DNA from: Macrobrachium rosenbergii
Lineage: Eukaryota > Arthropoda > Malacostraca > Decapoda > Palaemonidae
Reading direction: 5' to 3'
NCBI RefSeq assembly: GCF_040412425.1
Contig: NC_089755.1
Coordinates: 57,891,798-57,955,797, forward strand
DNA length: 64,000 bases
Position numbers and translations under genes: made by a program. Below are positions 44,521 to 59,095 of the stretch, in pieces; the stretch's first letter is position 1, and each line of letters starts with the position of its first letter. The notes under the pieces were generated by a model. That model had not been told where the DNA came from. It made no database searches and was given only the letters and a program-made list of their open reading frames with translations.

Positions 44521-45417
44521 CACAAAAAGGATCGAACTCTCTCTCTCTCCTCTAAGCGTCGCTCGTTTGTGGCTCAATACCAGCACAGGCTCTTCCCCAA
44601 AGACGTCCCTAAGTGTGGCAAGGTGTGAAAAGGACTAAGAGTCCTGCTCTAGACCCCTGGACTACGCCCAACCAACAGCAACCAAGAAGCCCCGCCCATC
44701 GGAATGAGAGAGAGTACGCAAAAGGACTCCATCTTTTGTTTCTCAGTTTCATGGCCGTCTGGGGTTACGGTGAAAGTAAGCGTTTCCGGTCTCGTTCTGT
44801 TCGGTGATTTTTGCCGCCGGAAATTTGTCTTCTTGTCGTATCTGCTTTCGATATTTTGGGAAAGTGATCAAGGCCCGTTTCCGTAATACGAAGCCATAAT
44901 AATAGTAATAACAACAGCACTTTGAATGACAGAGTAACTGTAGTTGGAAACAGCCCTAGGATATTGCCTATTTTATGCACTGTTTCTCATTACAAGTGTT
45001 ACTCACTGATTAAAGTAATGTCTCTCGTTGCAGACCACCCTCTTGCAAGAAGACAACTTTTGAGAATCAAGACAAACAAAAACAGGAAAGGAACGTAGAA
45101 AGTATGTACCTCGGATACAATCGCACCATGTTGCGTCAGAGGTACCCTTGAGGTACGACGAATCTTTAGGAAAATAATAAAATGATAATTCAAGACATGA
45201 CTGCATGAGGTCGTGTAACCCGAACCGACAAGTTTTTACTCTCGTGCGTTTTCCTACTGCAGGTGAATTGTTGACTAGGAAACTTGTACTTTAGAAGGAT
45301 CTAATGAACAGGATGGTCTTTTACAATGAATCCTATACGTATTGCAGGATGAATTGCCTCTCTTTTTTTGTAGGATTGCAAACTGAAGCTATATCAAAAT
45401 GCGACCAGGATCTCGTC

Positions 45418-45499
45418 TTGCGATCGGAACTTTTTTGTGGGAAGTTTCACATTTTCATCGTGAGAATGAAAATGTTGTTTATCTTTTCTATACTGAAAT

Positions 45500-45550
<51 letters not shown>

Positions 45551-45643
45551 GTTAGAATACTCTTACGGTCGGAACTTTTTGTGGGAAGCCTCACGTTTTC
45601 CTCGTGAGAATGAAAAGTTATTTATCTATTCTATCCTGTAATT

Positions 45644-45702
<59 letters not shown>

Positions 45703-45705
45703 AAA
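45418..45705. repeat. duplicated (CT)n-spacer unit
   Basis: The spacer cggaactttttgtgggaag followed by cgtgagaatgaaaa occurs twice (about 45424 and 45572), each followed by a CT run (45505-45548 and 45648-45701). Confidence 0.93.
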
Positions 45706-46069
45706 ACAAAAAAAAAAACAATTTCCCCGTTCAGTTTCACGATCAATACACCAACCACACACCCACACTCAAACAAAAATACACAACCTATCACATTCAT
45801 TTCTTGGTAACGCAATCTCTCGCTTCTATTCTTGTCTGTGGAGATGACAGACGAGATAGCCCATACACGACTCGAACCCCTTATAAGGGTGCAATTGTTT
45901 CGGCAGATCTATTTCTTGACCGTTTAAGACTCTAAAGGGTTTGAAGGACACAGCAGAAGACGCCCCCCACCCCCCACCCCAAAAATTGACCCCATACGTG
46001 TTGACGCATTCCTTTGGGCATGAAGGAGTTTTTTTTAAAGTGATACCTCTGCTAAGGATAGTGTCTTGG

Positions 46070-46350
46070 TGGATGGGTAGTGGGCGTGGGTGAGGGCGTA
46101 GGCGGAGCTGGTGGCTAAGGGTTAATGGTATTTTGTCACGTCAGCAAAAATAATTACAAAAAATCAACAAAAAAACAGAGAAAAACAATTATGGAAAGCT
46201 TATACAAAGGTCAATCTTGGAAGGTGGGCGGAGGACGTGGGTAAGGGCGTGGGCGGAGCGAAGTTCCGGGTTAATGTCATTCAAGGTCATACGATTAAAA
46301 GAAAAAAAATTTACCATTTCTCCGTTTTGTCACGTCAGCAAAAAATAATT
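46070..46350. repeat. diverged tandem duplication, about 190 bp
   Basis: gtaggcggagc / gtgggcggagcg, gggttaatg and tttgtcacgtcagcaaaaa occur in the same order at 46092-46160 and 46249-46345. Confidence 0.8.
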
Positions 46351-46639
46351 TAAATAGCAAAAAAAAAAAAAAAAGAGAGAGAAAATAAGATAAGAGTATG
46401 GGAAACCAGAAGCGGGAAGCGCATTCCAAATTCAGGTGGGTAGAGTCACTGATCCTAATCTACGATATTCTATTTTCATTCTACGAAAGGGAAATAATTT
46501 CATTATATCTAATGAGAGAAGTGATTGCCTGACGGGTGTTACGTGAGTGTTTGTGAAGAGTGAATTTTATATAATCTCTCATTGATGCCTTATGACTCAT
46601 CTTTAAAAACAAAAAGATGTAAATGAACGTCTTTCTATA

Positions 46640-46873
<234 letters not shown>

Positions 46874-47226
46874 TAAAAATAAAAATATACTTAGAAATAA
46901 AAAATACAATTTAAAAAATTACAAAAAAATTAAAAATAAGATGAAAATAAAATAGAAATAAACATAAAACAAAATAAAACACACACACACACACTCATAT
47001 CGTTTTCCACTTTACCTCTCCGAAAGACAGTACTTTAAGCTGTTTACTCTCCCAAGTTCCCTCTCCCCAGCCCCCACTGCCCCCTTCGTCCCCCCCGCTC
47101 CTCCAAGCTCCCCACCGCCCCTCCTACCTTTACGACAAGACGTCTTTATAATCCATTCATCCGTTAAGTTAGAAGGCTTCTCTGGAATTGTCTCGCCGTA
47201 TGAAGTTACAAGGTGTTACGGTATTT

Positions 47227-47343
<117 letters not shown>

Positions 47344-47895
47344 AATATATATATAAACATATATATATGTATATATACAGACAACATATTTTCACCAATA
47401 TATAATAAAAATAACAATACCCGTTACCGACATGCAAAAGTAAATTACAAAGAAAACAGTTGCGCGCAGAGTAAACAAAACGCGCAACTTATCATCAACG
47501 TTTTGCGCAAGAGATTCCGAAAAACGAGTTCTGCGCGATCTGCCAATCACGGCGCGCCTTCCGCAAAATCATGGGACGATTATGCAAACTCCTTTTGCGG
47601 AGGAACTACACGATAATGCATGCCAGAGTTTGAGCCACCTTTATTCACTGATGATAAAGTGAGTAAAATGAATAAGATTGTAAAATGTTTATGCAGTTTA
47701 TTTTGATGCCTTATTGTCGTCCATTACCGTTCGTAACTGATTAATAAGGCTTGTTGCAAGTTCTTTCAATGTCGAGGGAACTCGTACAAAACTGCCGATG
47801 AAGTCTGGCATTTTTTTTATGGGCACTAATTCATTTCCTGACCAGACTTTGTATTGTAGGGGCATGATTCGTTATCCACGTTAATCAATAAGGGC

Positions 47896-48606
47896 TGCAA
47901 GCGAGGTTATTTATCAATAATTCAGCTTTACAAAGAATGGCAAGCAAAAAAAAAAAAAATAATAATGAAGAAACTGACCTGAAATTCTCGCATGGGAGTT
48001 GGAAAACATCGGAGTGTGTAGGCGCATGCGCAGTCAGAGCAATACTTTTCATTCATAAATTGATTTAGCTTCGTATTAATGCGCAGTCAGAGCAATGTCA
48101 CTAAATTACAATCGGCCAAGATCTTCAGTCGAAAATGATCTCGTTTAATTCCTTCAATTTTTATGCTTGCTTATGTCAAAACACGGTATTATGCTTGCAG
48201 TTTCGATTAAAATAGGACCCACAAAATATCCATTTTCAAAAATGCAAGCGAGGTTATTTGTCAATAATTCAGCTTTTCAAATAATAGCAAGAAAAAAAAA
48301 ACATGGAAAGGATTAGTCGGCCATGAAGAAACTGACCTGAAATTCTCGCAAGGGAGTTGGAAAACACCGGAGTGTGTAGGCGCATGCGCAGTCAGAGCAA
48401 TACCTTTCATTCATAAATTGATTTGGCTTCGTATTAATGCGCAGTCAGAGCAAAGTCACTAAATTACAATCGGCCAAGATCCTCTGTCGAAAATGATCTC
48501 GTTTAATTCCTTCATTTCATATGCTTACTTAGGCTATGTCAAAACACGGTATTATGCTTGCAGTTTCGATTAAAATAGGACCCACAAAATATCCATTTTC
48601 AAAAAT
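47896..48606. repeat. about 350-bp tandem duplication, 2 copies
   Basis: Copy 1 is about 47896-48242 and copy 2 about 48243-48606, with high identity. Both contain gtgtaggcgcatgcgcagtc and a shorter echo, attaatgcgcagtcagagca. They differ by a few indels, mainly in the A-run and around ggattagtcggcc. Confidence 0.95.
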
Positions 48607-48896
48607 GTACCTGAAAAAGTTATCCGTCACAAATTTCCTCGACCATCAAACTTTAAATTGAAGGTGGAACAATTGCACTGAAGATGTGTGTAGAATATTC
48701 TTGGTCTCGTTTATCAAAGGACGTCCGAAACCTGCCTAGGAAAACTGAAGGCCGGTATTGGTAGCTGTTATTCAAGATCAAGTTCATTTCCGTCGAGAAA
48801 CAGTTTGGGAACTTAGGTGTTGTTGTAGCCCAGGTGAAACTATATTTCCAACACCACTAACTTCACTTTAGGGGTTTGGTAACGTATGTACACACC

Positions 48897-49045
48897 CTGG
48901 TGTTTGCGGCGTTCCTTCGGCCCGTAGCTGCACCCACTTTTTTTTAACAATTTACTATACCTCTATTCCCTCTTCCTTTCTTCACCCTTGCTGTCCAGCC
49001 TCTCTGTGAGGTTTCCTCCCAGTTCCACCTTTTAGCCAATAAGCT
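48897..49045 (-). mobile_element. SINE-like dispersed repeat, inverted partial copy
   Basis: Read on the minus strand it contains a ggtttcctccc complement (gggaggaaacc), then gtgcagctacgggccgaagg. The element is antisense to the other copies. Confidence 0.72.
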
Positions 49046-49177
49046 TCCTAACTACTGGACCAAGAAGGCAAATTACGATAATAACAAAATCCGGTCCTGA
49101 AATAGCCACAGGGAGAACTTTCTGAACAATAGGATTGAAAGTGCTTTATCATGCTGGCAGAAATACCTCCTTCACTT

Positions 49178-49190
49178 CTCTCTCTCTCTC

Positions 49191-49278
<88 letters not shown>
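49178..49278. repeat. short (CT)n then (TA)n microsatellite
   Basis: A CT run of a few units followed by about 42 TA units. Confidence 0.96.
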
Positions 49279-49282
<4 letters not shown>

Positions 49283-49411
49283 TATTCCTTGTATGAGTAT
49301 GGTATTGTATGGTATTCATATTTTTGTCAATTTTGCGATTAAATCCGCGCAAGACAGTATTCCATTTCATTCTATTTTGCGACGCTGACGTCAGCTTTTC
49401 TTCAGTCTGGC

Positions 49412-49419
<8 letters not shown>

Positions 49420-49474
<55 letters not shown>
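49420..49474. repeat. (GA)n microsatellite
   Basis: About 27 GA units. Confidence 0.97.
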
Positions 49475-49477
<3 letters not shown>

Positions 49478-50235
49478 GCGACAACAAGAACTGGGAGTGG
49501 TTTTTATCACTCACGATTCCAGCATTCCGGTTTAACCTAGCCACGCTTTGTAAACAGATCTTGATACCAAGATCTCTCGGCTGAGAGTGAGTCACACTGA
49601 GGCCTGTGGCGTCAGTGCTCTGTGTAACCCAGCCTCAGGGCTTGGTTTTCGTCACGGGTCAAATCCGTCTCCTAAATCCGGTCTTGGAATAAATACAGGT
49701 ACACCTCAGAGAATTCCCGAGAAAATGAATTACTACTGAATTATTCAAAATTACAGCGTGGGTACGTGACGGGCGATTCCGCCTCGCGCCAGTTCCGAGA
49801 AACAGTGACGTCACGGCGTCACGAAGGCTTGCATATGGGAATAGAGGGTTTTTTCCCCTGGAAAACCCTGAGAAATTGGCGGTCATGAGAACCCAGCAAT
49901 ATAGCCAGTAGGAACCTTTTGTTCCTGGGAGCGTGAGCTATCGTGAGTTGCGAGGAAACAAAGCGACTAATATTGATATACTTAATATTCTTGTTATTTC
50001 CCGCAAGCAGAGACCAATTGTGCATGCACCCTCATACCCTTTTCTAGCCCAGGCCTGGAGAAAACATGAAAACCAAAAAGGAGAAAGGAAAAAGGTTTAT
50101 GAAATTAAGGAAGTACAGAAGAAGATAGAGGCTTCCAAAACTTGGCAATGGGCGGAGTGACATATCGACGGAACTGTGTCAGTTGACTGATATTCAGTCA
50201 CTTGGATTTCAGTCACCTGGATCGCAAAGGTCGAT
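49475..50235. other. no supported gene
   Basis: Several overlapping ORFs of 60-75 codons on both strands have no recognised domain. No repeats are seen. Confidence 0.4.
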
Positions 50236-50279
50236 ACTGGAAGAGGGTGTGATTGAGGTTACATTACGTTATTTGTTGT

Positions 50280-50405
50280 CAAGTAATTTTTCTTTTATTT
50301 TCTATACTTTTGTCAAAAACAGACAAAATATTGCAATTTTTTATAATTACCAACTAAACTTGGGACTGGTTGCAATAAAATTCAGTTACAGTGCACGTTC
50401 CAACC

Positions 50406-50451
<46 letters not shown>

Positions 50452-50575
50452 AGTAATTTCTATGATACTTTCTTCATTTATGTCAAAAACAGACAAAATA
50501 TTGCAATTTTTTATGAGTATCAACTAAGCTTGGGACTGGTTGCAATAAAATTCAGTTACAGTGCACGTTCCAACC

Positions 50576-50652
<77 letters not shown>

Positions 50653-50773
50653 TAATTTCTATGATACTTTCTTCATTTATGTCAAAAACAGACAAAATAT
50701 TGCAATTTTTATGACTATCAACTAAGCTTGGGACTGGTTGCAATAAAATTCAGTTACAGTGCACGTTCCAACC

Positions 50774-50840
<67 letters not shown>
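50280..50840. repeat. tandem array of about 130-bp spacer plus (CT)n, 3 copies
   Basis: Each spacer contains tcaaaaacagacaaaatatt, gcttgggactggttgcaata and gtgcacgttccaacccctt. CT runs lie at 50410-50447, 50578-50648 and 50778-50838, and spacers are over 95 percent alike by eye. Confidence 0.96.
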
Positions 50841-50843
<3 letters not shown>

Positions 50844-51208
50844 CCCCACAAAATAGCCAGCACCATATGTCTACCTATTCTCAACAAAAAGAATCAACTT
50901 CACTACCAGAAGATACAATCTAGATCTAGAATTAGACAATTGTATTGCCTCGCTGCTAACAGAAACAAAAGAAAAAAAGAAAAACAAGAAAATAAACAAA
51001 CTTTGACAAAGAAACAGATCTCCCTAACAAACAAAGTAACAAACAAAGCATGGAAATAGGTCAGACCAATTCGAGCTAACGCACCAATTGTATCTTTCAT
51101 AGCAACCACAGAACAGTTTGGAATTTCAGGACCTCTATGGAGGTACTGACATGTTACCCTCACCTTATCAAGATAAGGAAGTGTGTCTTCATTGGCTTGA
51201 ACTTTAAA

Positions 51209-51213
<5 letters not shown>

Positions 51214-51281
<68 letters not shown>
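51214..51281. repeat. (GA)n microsatellite
   Basis: About 34 GA units. Confidence 0.97.
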
Positions 51282-51284
<3 letters not shown>

Positions 51285-51385
51285 CAAGTTTTTACGCCTG
51301 AATTGAAAGTCGAAAGGGCTTAGTAAAAAGTCGAATTAAAAAATAAGATAAAAATTCTCAAATTCTCAATATATTAGTGACATCA

Positions 51386-51389
<4 letters not shown>

Positions 51390-51453
<64 letters not shown>
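51390..51453. repeat. (TA)n microsatellite
   Basis: About 32 TA units. Confidence 0.97.
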
Positions 51454-51456
<3 letters not shown>

Positions 51457-51868
51457 TAAATACAACATTAGGTTATTTCGTAAGTAACTATAAATAGAAA
51501 AATTTGAAAGTACATAAATAATACAATAAGTGTGGAGGCACTACACTAAAATCAATAGTCAGGAAGAGGTATAAAACTTAAAGATAAGAAAATAAAAGAA
51601 TAACAAAATACAACCGAATCCTGTCAGAAACACGTAATTATAGACAGGCATATCATCAGATTATCTGAATTAGGCAGTTCGACCATATTAGCCTCCGAAA
51701 GCATTTCAAAATCCAATCTCACTGATGACCCCGGCGAATATGCTAATCCTTTAAAAAAAATTTTTTTTTTCATCAAGATAAATTTAACTGATGAAATATG
51801 GTTAAAATAATTCATGGGGGCTAAAATTAACTCTTCTTGTGGTGCGACAAATCTAACTTTAGCTAACC

Positions 51869-52205
51869 AGGTGTAATTGTGCATCTAACCAGGTGTAATT
51901 ATGCATCTAACCGGGTGTAATTATGCATGTAAACGGGTGTAATTATGCATCTAACCGGGTGTAATTATGCATCTACTGGGTGTAATTATGCATCTAACCA
52001 GTGCAATTATGCATCTAACCAGGTGTAACTGTGCATCTAACCAGGTGTAATCATGCATCTAACCAGGTGTAATTATGCATCTAACCAGTGCAATTATGCA
52101 TCTAACCAGGTGTGACTGTGCCTCTATCTAACCAGGTGTAATTATGCATCTAACCAAGTATAATATTATCATACATCTAACCAGGTGTAATTATGCATCT
52201 AACCA
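51869..52205. repeat. 22-bp minisatellite, about 15 copies
   Basis: The unit gcatctaaccaggtgtaatt plus at, with variants (gggtg, gtgcaatt, gtaactgt). It ends exactly where the next SINE-like copy begins. Confidence 0.95.
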
Positions 52206-52500
52206 GGTGCGGTTGGGACCTACGAGGTCATTCAGCGCTGAAACGGAAATTGACAGCAAAAGGTTTGAAAGGTGTAACAGGAGGAAAACCTCGAAGCAGT
52301 TGCAATACGAATCAATTGTCAGGAGAGGGTCGAGGAAAGTAAGAAGGAAGAGAGAGAATATGAAAGGAGGTACAGTAAAAGGAACGAAAGGGGGTTGCAG
52401 CTAGGGGTCTAAAGAAGGCACGCTGCAAAGAACCTTAAGTAATGCCCACAGTGCACCGCATAAGTTGCACTGACGGCACTAACCCCCTACGGGGTAACAG
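52206..52500 (+). mobile_element. SINE-like dispersed repeat, near-full copy
   Basis: Begins within gggacctacgaggtcattca, then gcgctgaaacggaaattgac, taacaggaggaaaacctc, ggttgcagctagggg and cacgctgcaaagaacctt. Ends at ccccctacgggg. The 5' boundary abuts the 22-bp minisatellite. Confidence 0.88.
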
Positions 52501-52747
52501 GTAACTGAGTTGTATACAAAATTAAAAATTTATATTTAATTTATGCTGTCAGTCATAAATAAAGTATGAAGCGTTCACAGATCTCAGAAACATCCAAATA
52601 TATAGAATTTTTTTATATGTGGCTTTGCACAATTGCTAAATTATACCAGTAAGTTTCGCATTTGTTAAGAAAATGAAAGTTCTATAAAATTGACAATGGC
52701 CTCAGAAACATTCTTTGAAAATGAGTATGGAATGTCCACATTTCCAA

Positions 52748-54492
<1,745 letters not shown>

Positions 54493-54563
<71 letters not shown>

Positions 54564-54594
54564 CTCTTAAAATGGGGTATATATATATATATAT
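54493..54594. repeat. (TA)n microsatellite, interrupted
   Basis: Main run at 54493-54562 and a second short run at about 54576-54594. Confidence 0.95.
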
Positions 54595-55260
54595 TATATC
54601 TAAATTAAGGTTTATCTAAACACTACCTTGAATCCCATTTGAATAGTTAATCCCAAATAACAGGAAATTTAAGCTGAATATTTCAAACAAAGCATAAAAT
54701 AATTTCTTAAGGTATCAACCTTGAATGAGTCTAAGCAAACAAAACACTCTAATGCGAAGTTAGAACTCACTAAGTCTATATGAAATATTCTATAAATTAG
54801 CATAACTTTTCATTAAGAATAGTTTTTGGCTCGTTGTTTAAAGCTTTTGAAACACCTTTTGTTTGTTTTCAATAGCGGAGTGTACACATGGCCTTCACAG
54901 GTGATTTACCTTTGTGTCAACATAATCGCAGTCTAGGTTTCACAGTCACAGATCTGTGGCTCAAGATGAACGGCACTGCCAGTCCAAAGATGTAGGAGAT
55001 TGTTATTATTACTATTACTATATTTTTGCTACTTTCTGTGTCGTTCTTTGTGTTGCTGCGTGCGATAAAATACAATATGAAAGATTGTTATTATTATTAC
55101 AATCGTTGCTGTTTACTTTGCTGTTCTTTCTGTTCTTGTGTGCAAAAAATGATGCAACAAATTTACGGTGACATTCACAGTGAATTTTTTTTTTCAAAAT
55201 ATAGGCCTACAAGATGATTCACAGAAAGTTTTTCGAGCCTACTAATCTCGTATTAAATAT

Positions 55261-55316
55261 TTTTCTAGGCGTAATTATCATTACTTCATTCCTCTAATGT
55301 TTCCTATTTCACATTT
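55261..55316. repeat. 55-bp direct repeat, left copy
   Basis: ttttctaggcgtaattatca, then ttacttcattcc and ctaatgtttccta. The same text, with three or so differences, recurs at 56863-56918 on the same strand, flanking the fold-back element and LINE fragment. Confidence 0.93.
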
Positions 55317-55327
55317 ATTTCAAATAT

Positions 55328-55329
<2 letters not shown>

Positions 55330-55415
<86 letters not shown>
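55330..55415. repeat. (TA)n microsatellite
   Basis: About 42 TA units running directly into the left arm of a hairpin. Confidence 0.97.
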
Positions 55416-55417
<2 letters not shown>

Positions 55418-55552
55418 CTAACAGGACCTCATTCAAACTGGATGGTATCTAATGGAGTATTTATTCAGAAAAGTTACAAGCTTTCTTGGACAAACAGTCC
55501 TCATTATCAAATATCCGTTACCATCCAGTTTGAATGAGGTCCTGCTAGTAAT
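55414..55552. mobile_element. fold-back element with 34-bp inverted arms
   Basis: The left arm at 55414-55447 (attactaacaggacctcatt then caaactggatggta) is matched by its inverted complement at 55519-55552 with one mismatch. The loop of about 71 bp contains acaagctttcttggacaaac. TA runs lie just left of the element and shortly to its right (55592-55636). A small MITE-like or snapback element; the superfamily is not assigned. Confidence 0.7.
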
Positions 55553-55588
55553 TCTACTAATGCACAAAACAATTGTGTATGTGTAAAG

Positions 55589-55591
<3 letters not shown>

Positions 55592-55636
<45 letters not shown>
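55592..55636. repeat. (TA)n microsatellite
   Basis: About 22 TA units. Confidence 0.97.
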
Positions 55637-55639
<3 letters not shown>

Positions 55640-56104
55640 CATAATGCTTCAATCTTTTCCTTATTTCACACTTACCATTTATATTCATTCTTGTATTGTT
55701 TGCTAAAGCTATTCTTCGTTTTAATTTTACACTGGACGTCAGTTGTAATGTTTCATACATAACAGTACAATTCTAATCTGAGTTCACTCCTAACATTAAT
55801 GTTAATAGCAATGTAATATCTCTCTAATACGTGTTCGACTTTAAAAGAAATATTTATGAGAATGTAAAGTAAATTAACTCTCTACTGGCATACGTCTTTA
55901 CTTCCAAAACACAAATTGGAATAAGACTAAATAAAAAAGAAAGTTGGAAATAATAATGTATGAAAATTTTGAAAGGTTATTCACTAGAAAATGAGTAGCA
56001 ATAAATACATTGGCTATTTAATCGCTTCTTAGAAGAGATTTCACAAGAAGGTTCCAACGAAGGTCTTAATAATTTGGGATTAGGCAAACGGGAAGTTTTG
56101 GGAA

Positions 56105-56866
56105 AGAGAGAAGCCTTACCTTACCCTGCAGACCTTACAGTTCGTTCGGGTTGCCCCAGGTCCCTCAGTTTGAGGCACCTCTGATGTCTACCAGAGAATT
56201 GCTAATGCATCTTCCCGTATATTTTGCATCTTCCAATCTTGTATGGTCTGGGATGCATCTTAAATATTTGTCGAGCTTATTCTTAAACACATCTACGCTC
56301 ACTCTTGATATGTTTCTCAGATGAGCTGGTAGCTCATTGAATAGACGCTGCATTATCGATGCTGGTGCGTGGTGGATTAATGTCCTGTGTGCTTTCCTTA
56401 GTTTTCCTGGTATAGTTCTGGGCACCATTAATCTACCTCTGCTTGATCTTTCTGATATTTTTAGCTCCATGATGTTTTCGGTAATTCCTTCTATGTTTCC
56501 ATGCCTGGATTATCATGTAGCGTTCTCTTCTCCTTTCAAGATTATATAGATTTAAGAAATGTAGTCTTTCCCAGTAGTCAAGGTCCTTAACTTCTTCCAT
56601 TCTAGCTGTAAAGGACCTTTGTACACTCTCTATTTGTGCAATATCCTTTTGGTAGTGTGGGTACCATATTATATTGCAATATTCAAGTGGACTACGCACG
56701 TACGTTTTATAAAGCATAATCATGTGTTCGGCTTTTCTTGTTTTGAAGCGCCGGAACAACATTCCCATTTTTGCTTTGCATTTTGCCAATAGTATTGCTA
56801 TTTGATCATTGCATAACATATTCCTATTCAGCATCACACCAAGGTCTTTAACTGCTTCCTTATTTT
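56105..56866 (-). pseudogene. 5'-truncated, frameshifted LINE reverse-transcriptase tail
   Basis: The minus strand encodes the C-terminal end of a non-LTR retrotransposon reverse transcriptase of the CR1/jockey-like type: the start KDLGVMLNRN, YKTYVRSPLEYCNIIWYPHY, IESVQRSFTARM, YWERLHFLNLYNLERRRERY. After about 56480 the text continues in another frame with HAPASIMQRLFNELPAHLRN and SVDVFKNKLDKYLRCIPD to a stop near 56165. The catalytic domain and everything upstream are missing, and a frameshift breaks the remainder, so it is inactive. The 3' noncoding part probably reaches about 56105. No poly(A) tail or clear short target duplication is visible. Confidence 0.88.
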
Positions 56867-56917
56867 CTAGGCGTAATTATCATTACTTCATTCCACTAAT
56901 GTTTCCTAATTCACATT

Positions 56918-56918
<1 letters not shown>
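56863..56918. repeat. 55-bp direct repeat, right copy
   Basis: Second copy of the sequence at 55261-55316. It begins exactly at the truncated 5' end of the LINE fragment. Confidence 0.93.
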
Positions 56919-56919
<1 letters not shown>

Positions 56920-57006
<87 letters not shown>

Positions 57007-57129
57007 GGTTCATTGCATCATTCAGTTTTACTTTTTCCCCAAAACATCAAGATCAAGGATATACATACATACATACATACATACATACATACATACATAC
57101 ATACATACATACATACATACATACATACA
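56920..57129. repeat. (GT)n-(GA)n and (ATAC)n microsatellites
   Basis: GT then a GA run to 57003, unique text, then about 18 ATAC units at 57058-57129. Confidence 0.97.
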
Positions 57130-57289
57130 GGACAAAATTCATAAAAATGTCATTACAATCCAGTTATAATTTTTTTTTTTTCATTTTGTGAACAAAAAAA
57201 CAAAGTTAATTTCAAACGGACGAACAAAATTGATTACAGGACCTCCCGTAAACACGACTGTAACCCCAGAATTCAAAATGAAAACAATT

Positions 57290-57935
57290 TATGCTGCATC
57301 ATGATTACAGTTACAGTAACAGCAGAAGAAGAGAGAGTACAAGTACAGTAACTGCAAAAAAAAAAGATGCGATAACATCAGAGAAAACACAATACAGATA
57401 CAGTAACAGCAGAAATAATAGATACAGCAACAGCAGAAAATAACAGAGTACAAGCACAGTAACAGCAGAAAAAAGAGATTACAGGTACAGTAACAAAAAA
57501 CAGAGTATAGATACAATAACACCAGAAAAAAAACAAAATACAGGTACAGTAACAGAAAAAACAGAGTATAGATACAGTAACACCAGAAAAAAAACAGAAT
57601 ACAGGTACAGTAACAGAAAAAACAGAGTATAGATACAGTAACACCAGAAAAAAAAACAGAAAACAGAATACAGGTACAGTAACAGAAAAAACAGAGTATA
57701 GATACAGTAACAGTAGAAAAAAAACAGAATACAGGTACGGTAACAGAAAAAAAACAGAATACAAATACTGTAACAGAAGAAAGTACAGATTACAGAAACA
57801 GTAACAGCAGAAAAAAAAAGAAAAGTTACAATAACACCAAAAAAATCAGAAAATAGATACAATAACACACGAAAAATACAGAATACAGAATACAGTAGCA
57901 TCAGAAAAAAGCAAACAGGACACAGATACATTTAC
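57290..57935. repeat. degenerate minisatellite of about 30/60-bp unit
   Basis: Repeated acagtaacagcagaaaa, cagagtatagatacagtaac and acagaatacaggtacagtaa, more homogeneous in the middle (57480-57740). Tyr/Phe/Cys-rich minus-strand ORFs come from the repeat. Confidence 0.93.
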
Positions 57936-58835
57936 AAGAGTAAAAAAAAAAAGAAAAAAAAACTAGACATTGTTTCCTACAAAGGCGCGCTTGCAAGAAT
58001 ACGCAATCATTCCCCGTTGACCTACCCGGCCAAATGCGTACGTGAGACTCTGCACACACACATACATACCTTCCTCAGGTGTCATGGGCCCCTAGGACCC
58101 AGGCGGGTCCTCTGGAAGTTTTACGTCACAGCCTGAAGGACGCGTCGGGACTTTCTACTACATTCTGAGAACGACGAATCTCTGTTGTAAGATTTGTCTA
58201 ATTCCTACCCAAAACTTCATTCCTCTTTGAAGGATTATCCTTATCATCTTGACAGAATTGACTGATTGCACACTTCTTGGCGTGACTATACCTGCTTAAA
58301 TTCCATAGTTTTCCAATGAATCACCGGGGAAAAATTTGGCAAAATTGGCCACGCCAGTTCTGTACATCCTGTTTCCCATGGACTCTGATAATCGTCTTCC
58401 CTGTGGTGCCACCTGTGAGCTGAAAGCACAAACATCGTTATCCCAGGGGCACGGATCTGCAATACTCTGATTTTAACTAACATTGTTCAACGATTCGTTT
58501 CATTTCTTCTTTTCTGTCCTATTTATTAATGGTTCTCTGTGTCATTTTATTTACGTCACAAAATTATGGCCGCTGACACTCTGAACAGAAGGTGCAATGC
58601 GTTGCTGGCCTTAATCAGTTCAACTTTTATTTTTAAAATTGACTTTCATTTTTCTCTGTTTATCTGTCAATTTATTTTTTTTTTATTTTCTAATTACTGA
58701 TCTCGTCTTTTTGTATTTCCTATTACCTCCTGTAACCTTTTACAAATGAACAGCATAATATTCTTTGGGAGATTCTTGAATTTCAAGCCAGTGGCCCTTG
58801 TGGGACTGACTGTCTCGTGTGAACAGGGTTCATCT
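57936..58835. other. no supported gene
   Basis: Mixed composition with no recognised ORF or repeat apart from short A- and T-rich runs. Confidence 0.45.
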
Positions 58836-58836
58836 T

Positions 58837-58840
<4 letters not shown>

Positions 58841-58890
<50 letters not shown>
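58841..58890. repeat. (AAT)n microsatellite
   Basis: About 16 units of AAT. Confidence 0.97.
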
Positions 58891-59032
58891 TACAGTTTAC
58901 AGTCAATATTCTAAGCAAGATCCATGCGAGCGTTTCCGTTACCTTACATAATCAGGAAACAAAAATCAACATTCAATATTTCCGCGTTCTTCTTCCCTAA
59001 GAGTCGATTCAGGAAACCAGCACTTTCCTACT

Positions 59033-59036
<4 letters not shown>

Positions 59037-59095
<59 letters not shown>

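Noticed and set aside
56165..56837. Intact retrotransposon ORF
   Set aside because: The two halves are in different frames and the endonuclease and catalytic reverse-transcriptase parts are missing, so it is a dead fragment.
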